DNA from: Dehalococcoidia bacterium
GTDB lineage: Bacteria; Chloroflexota; Dehalococcoidia; DSTF01; JACRBR01
Length of the DNA stretch: 64,000 nt
Assembly: GCA_021731085.1 (NCBI GenBank)
Contig: JAKFYB010000011.1
Coordinates: forward strand, 1 to 64,000
Reading direction: 5' to 3'
Shown here: piece after piece, positions 24,674 through 33,226 of the stretch
How positions within the stretch are numbered: the stretch's first letter is position 1
Layout of the letters: each line of letters opens with the position of its first letter
Position numbers and translations under genes: made by a program
The notes under the pieces: generated by a model
What the model was told of the DNA's origin: nothing
Database searches by the model: none
Seen by the model: only the letters and a program-made list of their open reading frames with translations

Positions 24674-25702
24674 GTGGCGACCGAGAACGACGAACTCGCA
24701 TCGAATATCGAGCGCTTCATCTCGAATGAGACGGGCGTCAATGCGCGCGTGTCTGACCTGCGACGGCTGACGGGTGGCGCGTCACGTGAGACGTGGTCGC
24801 TGGATGTCGCGCTGGAACGCTCGCCGGAGGCGGAAGTACTGCCGCTGATCCTCCAGCGCGATGTGCGTGGCGCCGCGAAGGCTCTTTCGCGCCCGATGGA
24901 GTTTGCGCTGATGAAGGCGGCGTTCGATGAAGGCGTCGCGGCTCCGGAGCCGCTCTGGGTCGGCGACGAGACGGTGGGAAAGGGTGAGTCGTTTTTCGTC
25001 CGGCGCGTCGACGGCGAGACGCTGCCACGCCGGCTTCTCCGCGAAGACGCCTATGCCGACGCGCGTCGCGCACTTCCCGTGCAGCTTGGCGCCCTGCTTG
25101 CAGATATCCATCGTATTAAACCTGAGAGGCACGGCGTCGTCGGTTTGCCTGCACCGCCTGACGGAGCACCTCCGGCGGCCTTCGAGATCGAGCGGTACGA
25201 GCAGATCTTCCGGATGATCGCGCCACAGACGCATCCAGCGTTTGAGTTGGCATTCCGTTGGCTTCGGCAGCACCCCGTCGTCGCCGAGGCCACCAGCACG
25301 ACGCCAGGCTTAGTTCACGGCGACTTTCGCATCGGCAACGTGTTGTTTGGTCCCGAGGGGCTGCGTGTGATGCTCGATTGGGAGCTAGCGCATATGGGTG
25401 ACCCGATGGAGGACATGGGCTTCATCTGTGTGCGTTCCTGGCGCTTTGGCGGCGCAAAGCCCGTCGGCGGCATCGGCGAGCGTGCGGAGTTCTTCGCGGC
25501 CTACGAAGCGGCCGGTGGCGGGAAGGTCGATCCCGAGCGGGTGCGGTTTTGGGAAGTGTTCGGCAACCTGCGGTGGGGCATCATCTGCATCAGCCAGGCG
25601 AAGGCGTACCTAGATGGCATCAGCAATAGCGTCGAGCTGGCGAGCATCGGGCGAAGAACGGCCGAGACGGAGTGGGAGCTGCTGGAGCTCATCGACAGCT
25701 AA
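24674..25702 (+). CDS. phosphotransferase family protein (APH/ACAD10-N type)
   Basis: The 342-residue protein starts at a GTG. It has a kinase-like fold with LTGGASRETW near the N-terminus, the catalytic loop LVHGDFRIGN and the metal site VMLDWELAHMGDPMEDMG. Members are usually linked to acyl-CoA or hydroxy-acid breakdown rather than antibiotic resistance. The flanking DUF7064-like and DUF6285 genes are its typical partners. The substrate is not known. Confidence 0.85.
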   Translation: MATENDELASNIERFISNETGVNARVSDLRRLTGGASRETWSLDVALERSPEAEVLPLILQRDVRGAAKALSRPMEFALMKAAFDEGVAAPEPLWVGDETVGKGESFFVRRVDGETLPRRLLREDAYADARRALPVQLGALLADIHRIKPERHGVVGLPAPPDGAPPAAFEIERYEQIFRMIAPQTHPAFELAFRWLRQHPVVAEATSTTPGLVHGDFRIGNVLFGPEGLRVMLDWELAHMGDPMEDMGFICVRSWRFGGAKPVGGIGERAEFFAAYEAAGGGKVDPERVRFWEVFGNLRWGIICISQAKAYLDGISNSVELASIGRRTAETEWELLELIDS

Positions 25703-25724
25703 GGGCAGCACGAGAGGCGACATC

Positions 25725-26123
25725 ATGCACGACCGACCGACCGTCGACGAGTTGCTGCGGGCCGTGGAAACGCTATTCGATGAGCAGCTTGTCCCGTCAC
25801 TTACAGGCTCGCGGCAGTACAACTCGCGTGTTGCGGCGAATGTGATTCGAACTGTGCGGCGTGAGCTGCGCCATGAGGAACAGAAGCTGCACGACGAATG
25901 GGCAGGCCTCGACGTCGTGTTAGGTCAGGCGAATCGACCAAACACACTTCATGCGCTTCGGATAGCAATCGCTGAACGAACGGGCGACGTTAGCGAGCGG
26001 ATCCGAGCGGGCGATGCGGACACTGGTTCGTGGCGTCAAGCGGTGATCGCGCACACGAAGGACGTGGTCCGCGCGAAACTTGAGGCGTCGAATCCAAAGT
26101 GGTTGGAAGCAGACGTTGGGTAA
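25725..26123 (+). CDS. DUF6285 domain protein
   Basis: The 132-residue protein starts at ATG 25725, 22 bases after the phosphotransferase stop. It is helical (DRPTVDELLRAVETLFDEQL; YNSRVAANVIRTVRREL). Proteins of this kind occur next to APH-like phosphotransferases and acyl-CoA dehydrogenases. It may regulate or stabilise the kinase; this is inference from neighbourhood. Confidence 0.7.
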   Translation: MHDRPTVDELLRAVETLFDEQLVPSLTGSRQYNSRVAANVIRTVRRELRHEEQKLHDEWAGLDVVLGQANRPNTLHALRIAIAERTGDVSERIRAGDADTGSWRQAVIAHTKDVVRAKLEASNPKWLEADVG

Positions 26124-26643
26124 GCGGACGGTTCTTAGGCTGCGTGTCGGCTGCGTCAGTGCGCTACTGGTGCTGGGCGTTGTTGTGTCCGCTTGCTCAG
26201 ACGAAGCGGCATCGGACGCCGCGTACGACGAGTACTACAGGTTGCTCGGGGAAGAAATGGCAGCGTTCGACCGCGAGATCGGTACGATCGTCGGTACACA
26301 GGAAGGGCTCGATTCGGAGGGGCTGTCGGCGAGCATCGGCGCCGATGCCGGGCAGCTGGAGTTCCATGCCACGGCGCTCGCCGACCTTGATGCTCCGGGC
26401 GAGGCGGCCGAGCCGCACCGCAAGTTCGTGACGGCATTTCGGTATCTTCGTGACGTGAAGATCCTGCAGGCAGACCAGCTTATCGGGATCGACTCGGGCC
26501 TCAGTGATGACGAGCTCGCGCAACGCGTCGACAGACGATCTTCCGAGTGGTTCGACCTGTGTCACGAACTGCAAGACCTGGCGCTGACGCGGGAGATCGA
26601 CGTCGACCTGAAGTGCGTGACCGCATTGCACAGACCTCGATAG
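26116..26643 (+). CDS. lipoprotein of unknown function
   Basis: A TTG start at 26116 overlaps the previous gene end. The N-terminus is a lipoprotein signal with lipobox VVSAC. The mature part is helical, Asp/Glu-rich and contains AAYDEYYRLLGEEMAAFDRE. It would be tethered outside the membrane. The start is uncertain; an in-frame codon lies further upstream at 26080. Confidence 0.55.
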   Translation: MGKRTVLRLRVGCVSALLVLGVVVSACSDEAASDAAYDEYYRLLGEEMAAFDREIGTIVGTQEGLDSEGLSASIGADAGQLEFHATALADLDAPGEAAEPHRKFVTAFRYLRDVKILQADQLIGIDSGLSDDELAQRVDRRSSEWFDLCHELQDLALTREIDVDLKCVTALHRPR

Positions 26644-26678
26644 GCGATGTGATCGCGATCCAGAAGCAGGAGTTTGTC

Positions 26679-27482
26679 ATGGCCGGAAACCAGTTCGACG
26701 TTTCGCGCTACCACGCGCTTCTGACGACCAAGGTTCTCGGGCGTAATTTCATCTTCGAACCGACCGTGGGCTCGACCATGGATGTCGCTCGCGAGGCTGC
26801 GGCGCACGGTGCGGTTGAGGGCACGCTCTCTGCTGCCGACGAGCAGACGTCTGGACGTGGGCGCCTTGGCAGGTCGTGGGTGAACCCCGCCGGCGTGAAC
26901 CTTGCTTCGACACTGTTGCTACGTCCGCCGGACGGTGTATTGCGTCAGATCGCGATGATCACGCCGCTCGCGCTGGTGAGGGCCGTCGAGGACGTATGCG
27001 GCTTGAAGGCCGACATCAAGTGGCCGAACGACCTAGTCGTCCAGGCGAGCGGCGCTGGTGCTGCTTCCCGCAAGTTGGCCGGCATCCTGATCGAGACAGA
27101 GCTGAGGGATGGTGGCGAGGCCGTCGTGCTCGTCGGCGCCGGTGTAAACGTGAACTGGGATCCGCGCCAGCATGAGGAGATTCGTGACATCGCGACGAGT
27201 TTGCTGGCCGAGTTGGGACATGAGGTCGAGCGCGAGGCCCTACTCGCCGCTTACGTGTTGCGGTTCGAGGAGCTATATGAGGCGGCGAAGGTGGGCGAAT
27301 CTGTCGTCGATGCATGGAAGTCGCGGTTGGTGACACTCGGGCAGCAGGTGCATGCTGCATGGTCAGGTGGAGCGGCTGATGGTCTCGCTGAGGACGTGGA
27401 CGACGATGGGGCGCTGCTCGTGCGCACGGAAGCTGGAGCGGTTGTACGTGTCGAGGCTGGAGATGTGACGTTGCGGGGCTGA
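26679..27482 (+). CDS. birA: biotin-[acetyl-CoA carboxylase] ligase
   Basis: The 267-residue protein starts at ATG 26679 after AGGAG. It has the BirA catalytic core: STMDVAREAAA, the ADEQTSGRGRLGRSW ATP/biotin loop, KWPNDL, KLAGILIE and VGAGVNVN, followed by the small C-terminal SH3-like domain. It joins biotin to carboxylase carrier domains. The N-terminal HTH of E. coli BirA is absent, so this is a ligase without repressor function. Confidence 0.93.
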   Translation: MAGNQFDVSRYHALLTTKVLGRNFIFEPTVGSTMDVAREAAAHGAVEGTLSAADEQTSGRGRLGRSWVNPAGVNLASTLLLRPPDGVLRQIAMITPLALVRAVEDVCGLKADIKWPNDLVVQASGAGAASRKLAGILIETELRDGGEAVVLVGAGVNVNWDPRQHEEIRDIATSLLAELGHEVEREALLAAYVLRFEELYEAAKVGESVVDAWKSRLVTLGQQVHAAWSGGAADGLAEDVDDDGALLVRTEAGAVVRVEAGDVTLRG

Positions 27483-27562
27483 TTAGCAGCGGCCGCTCGC
27501 TGGGCTACACTTCTGCACAGCAGCGATGCGTGCGGTGTGTTGACGATCAGGGAGACGATGCG

Positions 27563-27916
27563 ATGACGACCGAGACTTCGGAGAAGTACATCATCCGCAA
27601 GCTGAGTGAGACACCGACTGAGCGCGGCGTCTGCGGCTGGCGCAAGACACTGGTGACGGCGGAGGATACGCCCGTCGCTAACGTGTCACACCTGACGATC
27701 CACGAGAGCCGCTATCACTATCACAAGGTCATGACCGAGTACTACTACGTTCTTAGCGGCAGCGGGACGATCACCCTGGACGGCGAGAAGATGCCCATCG
27801 AGGCCGGCGACCTTATCGTCATCAAGCCGCTGACGTGGCATACGTCGGAGGGCGATATGCAGGTGCTCATCATGGGTGTTCCGGCTGGCGAGCAGACGGA
27901 TATCTGGTTCGAGTAG
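27563..27916 (+). CDS. cupin domain protein
   Basis: The 117-residue protein starts at ATG 27563 (GGGAGA upstream). It has a single cupin barrel with metal ligands in HYHKVMTEYYYVLSG and a late His in IKPLTWHTSEG. Its role may be isomerase, binding or sensing; none is shown by the sequence. The stop overlaps the next gene start. Confidence 0.8.
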   Translation: MTTETSEKYIIRKLSETPTERGVCGWRKTLVTAEDTPVANVSHLTIHESRYHYHKVMTEYYYVLSGSGTITLDGEKMPIEAGDLIVIKPLTWHTSEGDMQVLIMGVPAGEQTDIWFE

Positions 27917-28371
27917 TGGCAGCCGAAACCGGGGTCGGGTACGTCCAACGCTGGCCACACATTACGCGCCTCGGTGCTGCAGATCTCGCGTGTGGCGTCC
28001 TCGTTGTGGTCTTCTTGCTTGCCCCGTGGGCGACCACGCGTGGCGGCAACCGTGATGGATTTACCGAACCAACAGGGTGGGTGCTCGCGAGCGTGGCTGC
28101 AGTCTTAATGTACTGCGCATTCCTTGAAGCCTATGAGGGAATCGGCAAACGATCGCTGGTTTTGCTGGCATTCCTCAGCGTGGTTCCGCTGCTCGTCATT
28201 CCAGTGTGGTACCTCGCGGGAATCGATAAGTGCTGGGATCCACAATTCATGGCGGACGCTTGCTTCGAGCGAACTGTCGGTTGGGGATTGATCGGGATGA
28301 TCGCTCTGGGCTTCACGCGTGTCGGCCTTGGCGTCTTGCGACTACGAGACTTGCGTAGCAACCGCGCTTAG
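27916..28371 (+). CDS. four-TM membrane protein of unknown function
   Basis: A GTG at 27916 overlaps the cupin stop (TAGTG). Four hydrophobic helices can be seen: LACGVLVVVFLLAPWATT, WVLASVAAVLMYCAFLEAY, LVLLAFLSVVPLLVIPVWYL and GWGLIGMIALGFTRVGL. Two Cys face the loop between helices 3 and 4. No family is recognised. Confidence 0.6.
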   Translation: MAAETGVGYVQRWPHITRLGAADLACGVLVVVFLLAPWATTRGGNRDGFTEPTGWVLASVAAVLMYCAFLEAYEGIGKRSLVLLAFLSVVPLLVIPVWYLAGIDKCWDPQFMADACFERTVGWGLIGMIALGFTRVGLGVLRLRDLRSNRA

Positions 28372-28373
28372 CT

Positions 28374-29075
28374 CTAGATGGACGGGACCCCGGAGCCGTC
28401 GCCGTGGATGGTGACGCGTGTGCCCGCCTTCGCGAAATTCCAGAAGAAGAGCGCATCGTTGTAACGCATGCCGACGCAGCCGTGGCTCGAGCGCGTCGTG
28501 CCGAACACCCACGGGTCGCGCCAGTAGTTCTCGTGCAGCGCGTGGCCGGCTGTCGTAAAGTACTGCGTCCACTGTACGTTGTCGAGGACGTAGTATTCCT
28601 CCGCGCCGATTGAAGCGGACGACATGGTCTCGCTTTCGAGGCGGGAGTTGATGTACCACGTGCCGACGGGCGTATCCCACCCGTCCTTGCCGGTCGTGAC
28701 GAGCGCCGTATATATCGCCGTCTCGCCGATCCAGGCCGTGGTTGTCTGATTCGTGAGGTCGACAGAGATCCAGCGCTCGCCCGGGAATTCGGCGCCGGGG
28801 ATGCCTGGCGGCTGGGGTTCGGGGATCGGCGTGGATGTTGGTAGCGGTGTAGGCGTCGCAGTTGGCGTCGGCGTGGACGTCGCTGTGTGTGTGGGCGTGC
28901 TCGTTGGAGTGTGAGTAGTCGTGGGCGTCGCAGTAGCCGTCGGTGCCGCGAAGGGATTCCAGCTCTCCTCAGGCCCAAACGCGCGCATGGACACGGCGCC
29001 GGCCGTCGCAGCAGTAGCGACAGCGGCTATTACAGCGGCGACGATGCCGAGGCGGAGTAGAAGGCGTCGATTCAT
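28374..29075 (-). CDS. secreted L,D-transpeptidase (YkuD) with Pro/Thr spacer
   Basis: The 233-residue protein has an N-terminal membrane anchor or signal (IVAAVIAAVATAATAGAV), a ~40-residue Thr/Pro-rich spacer typical of Chloroflexota surface proteins, and a YkuD domain. The active site is HENYWRDPW, then SSHGCVGM with the catalytic Cys. It would cross-link peptidoglycan or anchor proteins to it outside the membrane. Confidence 0.9.
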   Translation of the reverse strand: MNRRLLLRLGIVAAVIAAVATAATAGAVSMRAFGPEESWNPFAAPTATATPTTTHTPTSTPTHTATSTPTPTATPTPLPTSTPIPEPQPPGIPGAEFPGERWISVDLTNQTTTAWIGETAIYTALVTTGKDGWDTPVGTWYINSRLESETMSSASIGAEEYYVLDNVQWTQYFTTAGHALHENYWRDPWVFGTTRSSHGCVGMRYNDALFFWNFAKAGTRVTIHGDGSGVPSI

Positions 29076-29166
29076 GCGTCGTTCAAGTGTAGAACGCTCG
29101 CGACCGGGAGAAGGTTAACGATCCTGGCGAATCTGCTCACGTTCGACAAGGATAGGCAAGAAGATA

Positions 29167-29191
29167 GGGGGCGACGCCGAGCGTCACCCCC
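29167..29191. terminator. hairpin GGGGG-n-GACGC/GCGTC-n-CCCCC
   Basis: Two paired segments with a mismatch make an 11-bp stem and a 3-nt loop. It lies next to the terminator at 29215, between DUF5679 and the L,D-transpeptidase start. Confidence 0.45.
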
Positions 29192-29214
29192 TGTCCTGCC
29201 TGCTACAGCGAAAA

Positions 29215-29232
29215 GGCCGCCTATAGGCGGCC
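29215..29232 (-). terminator. rho-independent terminator of the DUF5679 gene
   Basis: On the minus strand GGCCGCC-TATA-GGCGGCC is followed by TTTT, nine bases after the DUF5679 stop. It is a classic intrinsic terminator. Confidence 0.7.
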
Positions 29233-29240
29233 CTTCGTGA

Positions 29241-29384
29241 TTACTTCGCTTTGCCGATCTTGTACATACCGGTCCCGCATGTCGGGCATGTGCCCTTCGT
29301 GGCAGGCTTGCCGTTCTTCATGGTGACGGCAGTCGCATCCTTCATCTCACGCTGCGTGCGGCACTTCAAGCAGTAGGCTTCCAT
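29241..29384 (-). CDS. DUF5679 zinc-ribbon microprotein
   Basis: The 47-residue protein starts at ATG 29384 after GGAGG. It has two CxxC pairs (CLKC and CPTC) around a basic VTMKNGKPATKG loop, matching DUF5679, a short zinc-ribbon protein widespread in Chloroflexota and actinobacteria. Possibly ribosome- or nucleic-acid-associated; no function is proven. Confidence 0.85.
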   Translation of the reverse strand: MEAYCLKCRTQREMKDATAVTMKNGKPATKGTCPTCGTGMYKIGKAK

Positions 29385-29587
29385 CAGTCCTCCGATACTC
29401 CTCTTCGCGGCCGAGCGCCGGCCCCATGCGTGACTCGTGGCTAACGCGTACTCGTCTTATCAATTCCACGCGTCCAGATTCAGTCGAGACAATCATAGCT
29501 AGGCCCTAAGACTTGTCAAGCGTCAAAACGGCCTTTTCGGGCTCGATCGGCGACAAATTTCGTGAATCTGGCTAGATTCAGCCAGAT

Positions 29588-30505
29588 TCAGGCATTTGGG
29601 AGGACTTTAGCGGGGTGCCAGCTTCCACGGCCTCGATAGCGCAAGACGCCCATGAAGCTACCGTGCGTGTCGTATGCGCGGCAAAGCTCATCTTGTTCGG
29701 GCGAGATGCCTTCGGGTCGTATCCGGAGGGTGACATCGCGTCCCGCCCGCACGTCGATGGCGTGCTCCACGTCGAGAATTGCGGCGCGCCGCCGCTCGAC
29801 AGCGCGGTCGACAGCCAGCACGGCGCCTTCCAGATTGCCGGCGTCGGCCAACGCTGCCACGTCGGCGGTGCTGCGAGCGAGCCTGAGGTCGAAGCCACCT
29901 GTGGCGGTGCGTCGAAGTGCCGTGAGGTGTGCACCGACGCCTAGTAGCTGACCGAGATCGTGGGCGAGCGAACGAATGTATGTGCCCTTGCCACAGGCGA
30001 TCTCGATCTCAGCTTCAGGATGTGAACCCGGCTCGAAGCTGAGGACGGAAATGCCGTCGATGCGGACGCTTCGCGCCGGGATCTGCACCACCTCACCAGC
30101 CCGGGCGTACCGATACATAGCCTTGCCGGCGACTTTTAACGCGCTGAAGGCGGGCGGAACCTGATCGATGACGCCTGTGAAGGTCGGAAGCAGGTTCTCA
30201 AGTGCGCCGCGGGTGACTCCCGAGGCGTCTGCAGTGGCTGTCACCGTGCCTTGCGCGTCATACGTATCGGTGGTGGCGCCAAAGCGGATGCGGGCGATGT
30301 AGACCTTCGGAGCATCGTCGAGGTACTCGATGAAGCGCGTGGCCTGGCCGATGGCCACGGGCAGAACGCCTGTGGCCATCGGATCGAGCGTGCCGGCGTG
30401 TCCGACCCGGCGTACGCCCGTAAGTCGCCGCATAAGGGCCACCATCGAGAACGAGGTGGCGCCGGTCGGCTTGTCGATGATCAGGAATCCATTCGGGAAC
30501 GTCAC
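29588..30505 (-). CDS. truB: tRNA pseudouridine(55) synthase
   Basis: The 305-residue protein has the TruB start FLIIDKPTGATSF, catalytic Asp41 in GHAGTLDPMATGVL, RFGATTDTYDAQG, VPPAFSALKVAGKAMYRYAR and CGKGTYIRSLAHDLG. It makes pseudouridine 55 in the T-loop of tRNAs. Its start overlaps the two-TM gene upstream by four bases. It ends the nusA operon. Confidence 0.95.
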   Translation of the reverse strand: MTFPNGFLIIDKPTGATSFSMVALMRRLTGVRRVGHAGTLDPMATGVLPVAIGQATRFIEYLDDAPKVYIARIRFGATTDTYDAQGTVTATADASGVTRGALENLLPTFTGVIDQVPPAFSALKVAGKAMYRYARAGEVVQIPARSVRIDGISVLSFEPGSHPEAEIEIACGKGTYIRSLAHDLGQLLGVGAHLTALRRTATGGFDLRLARSTADVAALADAGNLEGAVLAVDRAVERRRAAILDVEHAIDVRAGRDVTLRIRPEGISPEQDELCRAYDTHGSFMGVLRYRGRGSWHPAKVLPNA

Positions 30506-30783
30506 GGTTGGTCTTCTTCGTCCAGCTCGAGTTCGGGAATACGCAGGACGCCGATCTCGAATAGCACGAACATCGCCGCGACAACTACGTAGATGAAACT
30601 AACCAGCACGGCGCCGGCAACCAACGCGTTTCGCGGCGTCCACTCCCAGATTGATGGGTCTGGCAGGACGTAGGCGAAGAGGATGAAGGCAAGAAGGACG
30701 GGTGGCGTGATTACAAGGAACGTGGCCACCCGAGATAAGCGGCTGCCGACTTTCCGGGTCCTGGTTGGGAGCGATAGGTACAC
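30502..30783 (-). CDS. two-TM membrane protein in translation operon
   Basis: The 93-residue protein has helices at about 20-42 and 53-78 (FLVITPPVLLAFILFAYVL; ALVAGAVLVSFIYVVVAAMF) and an acidic C-terminus (ELELDEEDQP). It overlaps truB by ATGA and follows the THUMP methyltransferase by 11 bases. No function is known. Confidence 0.65.
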   Translation of the reverse strand: MYLSLPTRTRKVGSRLSRVATFLVITPPVLLAFILFAYVLPDPSIWEWTPRNALVAGAVLVSFIYVVVAAMFVLFEIGVLRIPELELDEEDQP

Positions 30784-30794
30784 AGAGCCCTCGA

Positions 30795-32204
30795 CTACTC
30801 CCTAACGATAACGAATGCCGTGACCGGCAGCCCACGTAGAAGCAGGCGGTGCTTTGCACGCACGCGCATCGCCTTCGGAAGCGCTTCCGCCAATTCGCGC
30901 GGCTCGCCTGTAAGGATGACGGCGCGCCCGCCGCGGCGGAGTACGCGCGTCGCCTCGCGCATGGCTGCGCGGTAGAGCTTCGGGAGGCCGGCGACGGCTT
31001 CATGTTGGCGTCCATAGGGTGGGTTGGTGATCACAACGTCCACCGAGCCTGTGGGAAGCGGGAGCTCTGTCGCGTCCCAACGCGCGAGCGAGGCATGACG
31101 GCCAACGTTCGTTCGACCAGCGTCGAGCGCTTCGCTGTCGATGTCCCCACCGAAGATGCGTCCTGTAGGTTCTTCGCCGCCAGCGCGGGATCGAAGGCTG
31201 AGGACGGCGTCGGCAGCTTCACGGAGGATTGTGCCTGTGCCACACATCGGATCGAGGATCGTGTCGCCTGGCTTAATTTCGGCCATCGCCACGAGGGCGC
31301 GGGCAACGGTGGGCTTCAGCGAAGCCGGGAGGTGGGCTTTCTTGTAGGTGCGTTGCGCGAGCGTGTCCGTCGACAGCCGGATGCCCGCGATGGTGCGCTG
31401 GTCGATGACATGCGCCCACAGTTCAAGCGCTGCGTTCTTCGGCGTGGGCACCCACTTAGCCAGCATGCCATCCAGAGCGTGCGCGAATGCAGCTTCAATC
31501 TCTTCTCGGCGGAAGGCGTGGTCACCCGCCATGCGCGCAACGACGTTGTATGAGCGGCCGCGCTTACCGGGACGGAGGGCATGGTGGGTGAGCATGGCGC
31601 GCTCGACGGCTTCGCGCTGCATCGCGCGGGCCATCTGCCGTGGGGCATGGCGGCCGGGCGTTGTCGGTGCGTCGAACACGATCTCGAAGATGTCATCGAT
31701 AGTCGTCGTGCGGAGGGCGCGGGCGATGTCATCCGTCCGAAAGAGAATGACGGTGTCGCGCTTGTCGAAGCGGCCGAGTACGCCGAGGATGCGCGACCCG
31801 GTTGCCTTGAGTTCCGTAGCGGCGATGTCCTCCAGGCCAGGGACGACCAACGCATAGTAGGTTGGCGCCACGAGCTTCGCGCGCTGTGGCTGCGTTGCGG
31901 GAGGGGCTGCGCTGGCAGGACGGGGCCGCGGTTTGCGCGTCGGCTTCTCCTTTGCGGCGTCCGCGAACGGACGGGGCAGTTCGGGCCCCGGCGGGCCCTT
32001 GGGTGCCGTCGCGGGCCGTCCGTGCTTTGGACGAGGCGTGGGGTCGATTGAACGAGCCCGCGCGTTGGAAGGGTTTGCAGACCTCCCCGTACCAGGCTCA
32101 CGCGTGGTGCCCCCTGTGCTCCCTGGCTTCGAGGCACGTGGTTTCGCGCCGACTGCGGTCGGATTGGCGGCACGAGGGCGCGACAGCGGGCGTTGATGTT
32201 TCAT
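30795..32204 (-). CDS. THUMP-domain RNA methyltransferase (Trm14/RlmL-like)
   Basis: The 469-residue protein has a ~100-residue basic Pro/Ala-rich N-terminal tail, then a THUMP RNA-binding region (PTYYALVVPGLEDIAATEL) and a Rossmann methyltransferase: SAM motif ILDPMCGTGTILREAA and catalytic NPPYG. It is predicted to make N2-methylguanosine or a similar mark on tRNA or 23S rRNA. The exact target is not shown. Confidence 0.85.
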   Translation of the reverse strand: MKHQRPLSRPRAANPTAVGAKPRASKPGSTGGTTREPGTGRSANPSNARARSIDPTPRPKHGRPATAPKGPPGPELPRPFADAAKEKPTRKPRPRPASAAPPATQPQRAKLVAPTYYALVVPGLEDIAATELKATGSRILGVLGRFDKRDTVILFRTDDIARALRTTTIDDIFEIVFDAPTTPGRHAPRQMARAMQREAVERAMLTHHALRPGKRGRSYNVVARMAGDHAFRREEIEAAFAHALDGMLAKWVPTPKNAALELWAHVIDQRTIAGIRLSTDTLAQRTYKKAHLPASLKPTVARALVAMAEIKPGDTILDPMCGTGTILREAADAVLSLRSRAGGEEPTGRIFGGDIDSEALDAGRTNVGRHASLARWDATELPLPTGSVDVVITNPPYGRQHEAVAGLPKLYRAAMREATRVLRRGGRAVILTGEPRELAEALPKAMRVRAKHRLLLRGLPVTAFVIVRE

Positions 32205-32227
32205 TGCTAGGTTCGCGCACGCGGCGC

Positions 32228-32779
32228 TCAGGCCTCGGTTGCCGCATCAAAGTCTTCGCGCAAGAGACCCATGCGTAGCTCGTCGTGCCAGGTGCCGTCC
32301 TCGAAGTGTCGCAGTCGGCTCGTGCCCTCGCGCTGAAAGCCGCACTTCTCGTAGATGCGTACGGCTGGAGTGTTGTTGGGATCCGCACTCAGTTCGATGC
32401 GATGGAGGTTGAGGTGGTCGAAGGCCCAGCGACAAAGCGTACGGAGCGCGTCCAGCCCGTAGCCATGGCCGCGGTCGGCGGCGTGCCAGATGCCCATGCC
32501 CACCATCGCGCAGCGGTTCCGATCCTCGATGCGAAAGAGATCGATGTCGCCGATCGAGCGTTCGTTGACCGCAATGATGAACTCCAGCACGTCGGCGGGT
32601 GGGTTCGCGATGCTCTCGTCGAACTCCCGCTGCATCGTCTCGAATGACTTGGGGGGTTTGAGCCAGTCGCGGAGTTGCTCGCCCTTACCGTCGGGCGACT
32701 GCGCGGCCTCCCAGGCGGCGCGGACGTCGTCTCGCTCCCAGGCGCGTAGTATGATGCGTTCTCCAGCGATCCACGCCAT
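32228..32779 (-). CDS. GNAT acetyltransferase, RimJ/RimL type
   Basis: The 183-residue protein has the GNAT core: IGDIDLFRIEDRNRCAMVGM, acetyl-CoA loop RGHGYGLDALRTLC and SADPNNTPAVRIYEKCGF. RimJ/L types acetylate N-termini of ribosomal proteins or small molecules. The ATG overlaps the rbfA stop (TAATG), so it is part of the nusA operon. Its substrate is unknown. Confidence 0.88.
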   Translation of the reverse strand: MAWIAGERIILRAWERDDVRAAWEAAQSPDGKGEQLRDWLKPPKSFETMQREFDESIANPPADVLEFIIAVNERSIGDIDLFRIEDRNRCAMVGMGIWHAADRGHGYGLDALRTLCRWAFDHLNLHRIELSADPNNTPAVRIYEKCGFQREGTSRLRHFEDGTWHDELRMGLLREDFDAATEA

Positions 32780-33138
32780 TACAGGATGTCTCCGCGCTCC
32801 GCCGCCGTCTGGCGCAGCTTGTCGGTCATCGCTTGGGCTTCTTCCATCGACGTATCGCTGACGAAGCGTATGTTCGGTGTATACCGCATGTTGATGCGCT
32901 TGCCGAGCTCACGGCGGAGGTACATGCGTGCGGAGGCCAGCGCTTCCATCGTTGACGCGCGATCTTCAGGCGAACCAAGAACGCTGACATGGGCGCGCGC
33001 CTGCTTGAGGTCCGGGGATGTGTCGACGCGGGTGATCGTGATGAGGCCGAGCAGGCGGGGGTCGTTGATGTCCTCGCGCACGAGTTCCGAAAGCTCTTTG
33101 CGTAGGAGATCATTCACCTGGTCATTACGGCGGGTCAT
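32779..33138 (-). CDS. rbfA: ribosome-binding factor A
   Basis: The 119-residue protein starts at ATG 33138 (MTRRNDQVND). It has the KH-like RbfA fold with ELVREDINDPRLLGLITITR and YTPNIRFVSDTSMEEA. It helps mature the 30S subunit. It lies between infB and the GNAT gene in the same direction. Confidence 0.92.
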   Translation of the reverse strand: MTRRNDQVNDLLRKELSELVREDINDPRLLGLITITRVDTSPDLKQARAHVSVLGSPEDRASTMEALASARMYLRRELGKRINMRYTPNIRFVSDTSMEEAQAMTDKLRQTAAERGDIL

Positions 33139-33226
33139 GTCAGGCCTCGTGAGACGGGAAGACGTATCCCGAAACAAACCGCGTGGGCTGAGAAGCACGC
33201 GCTACGGTCGCGTGCGCACGAAGCGG

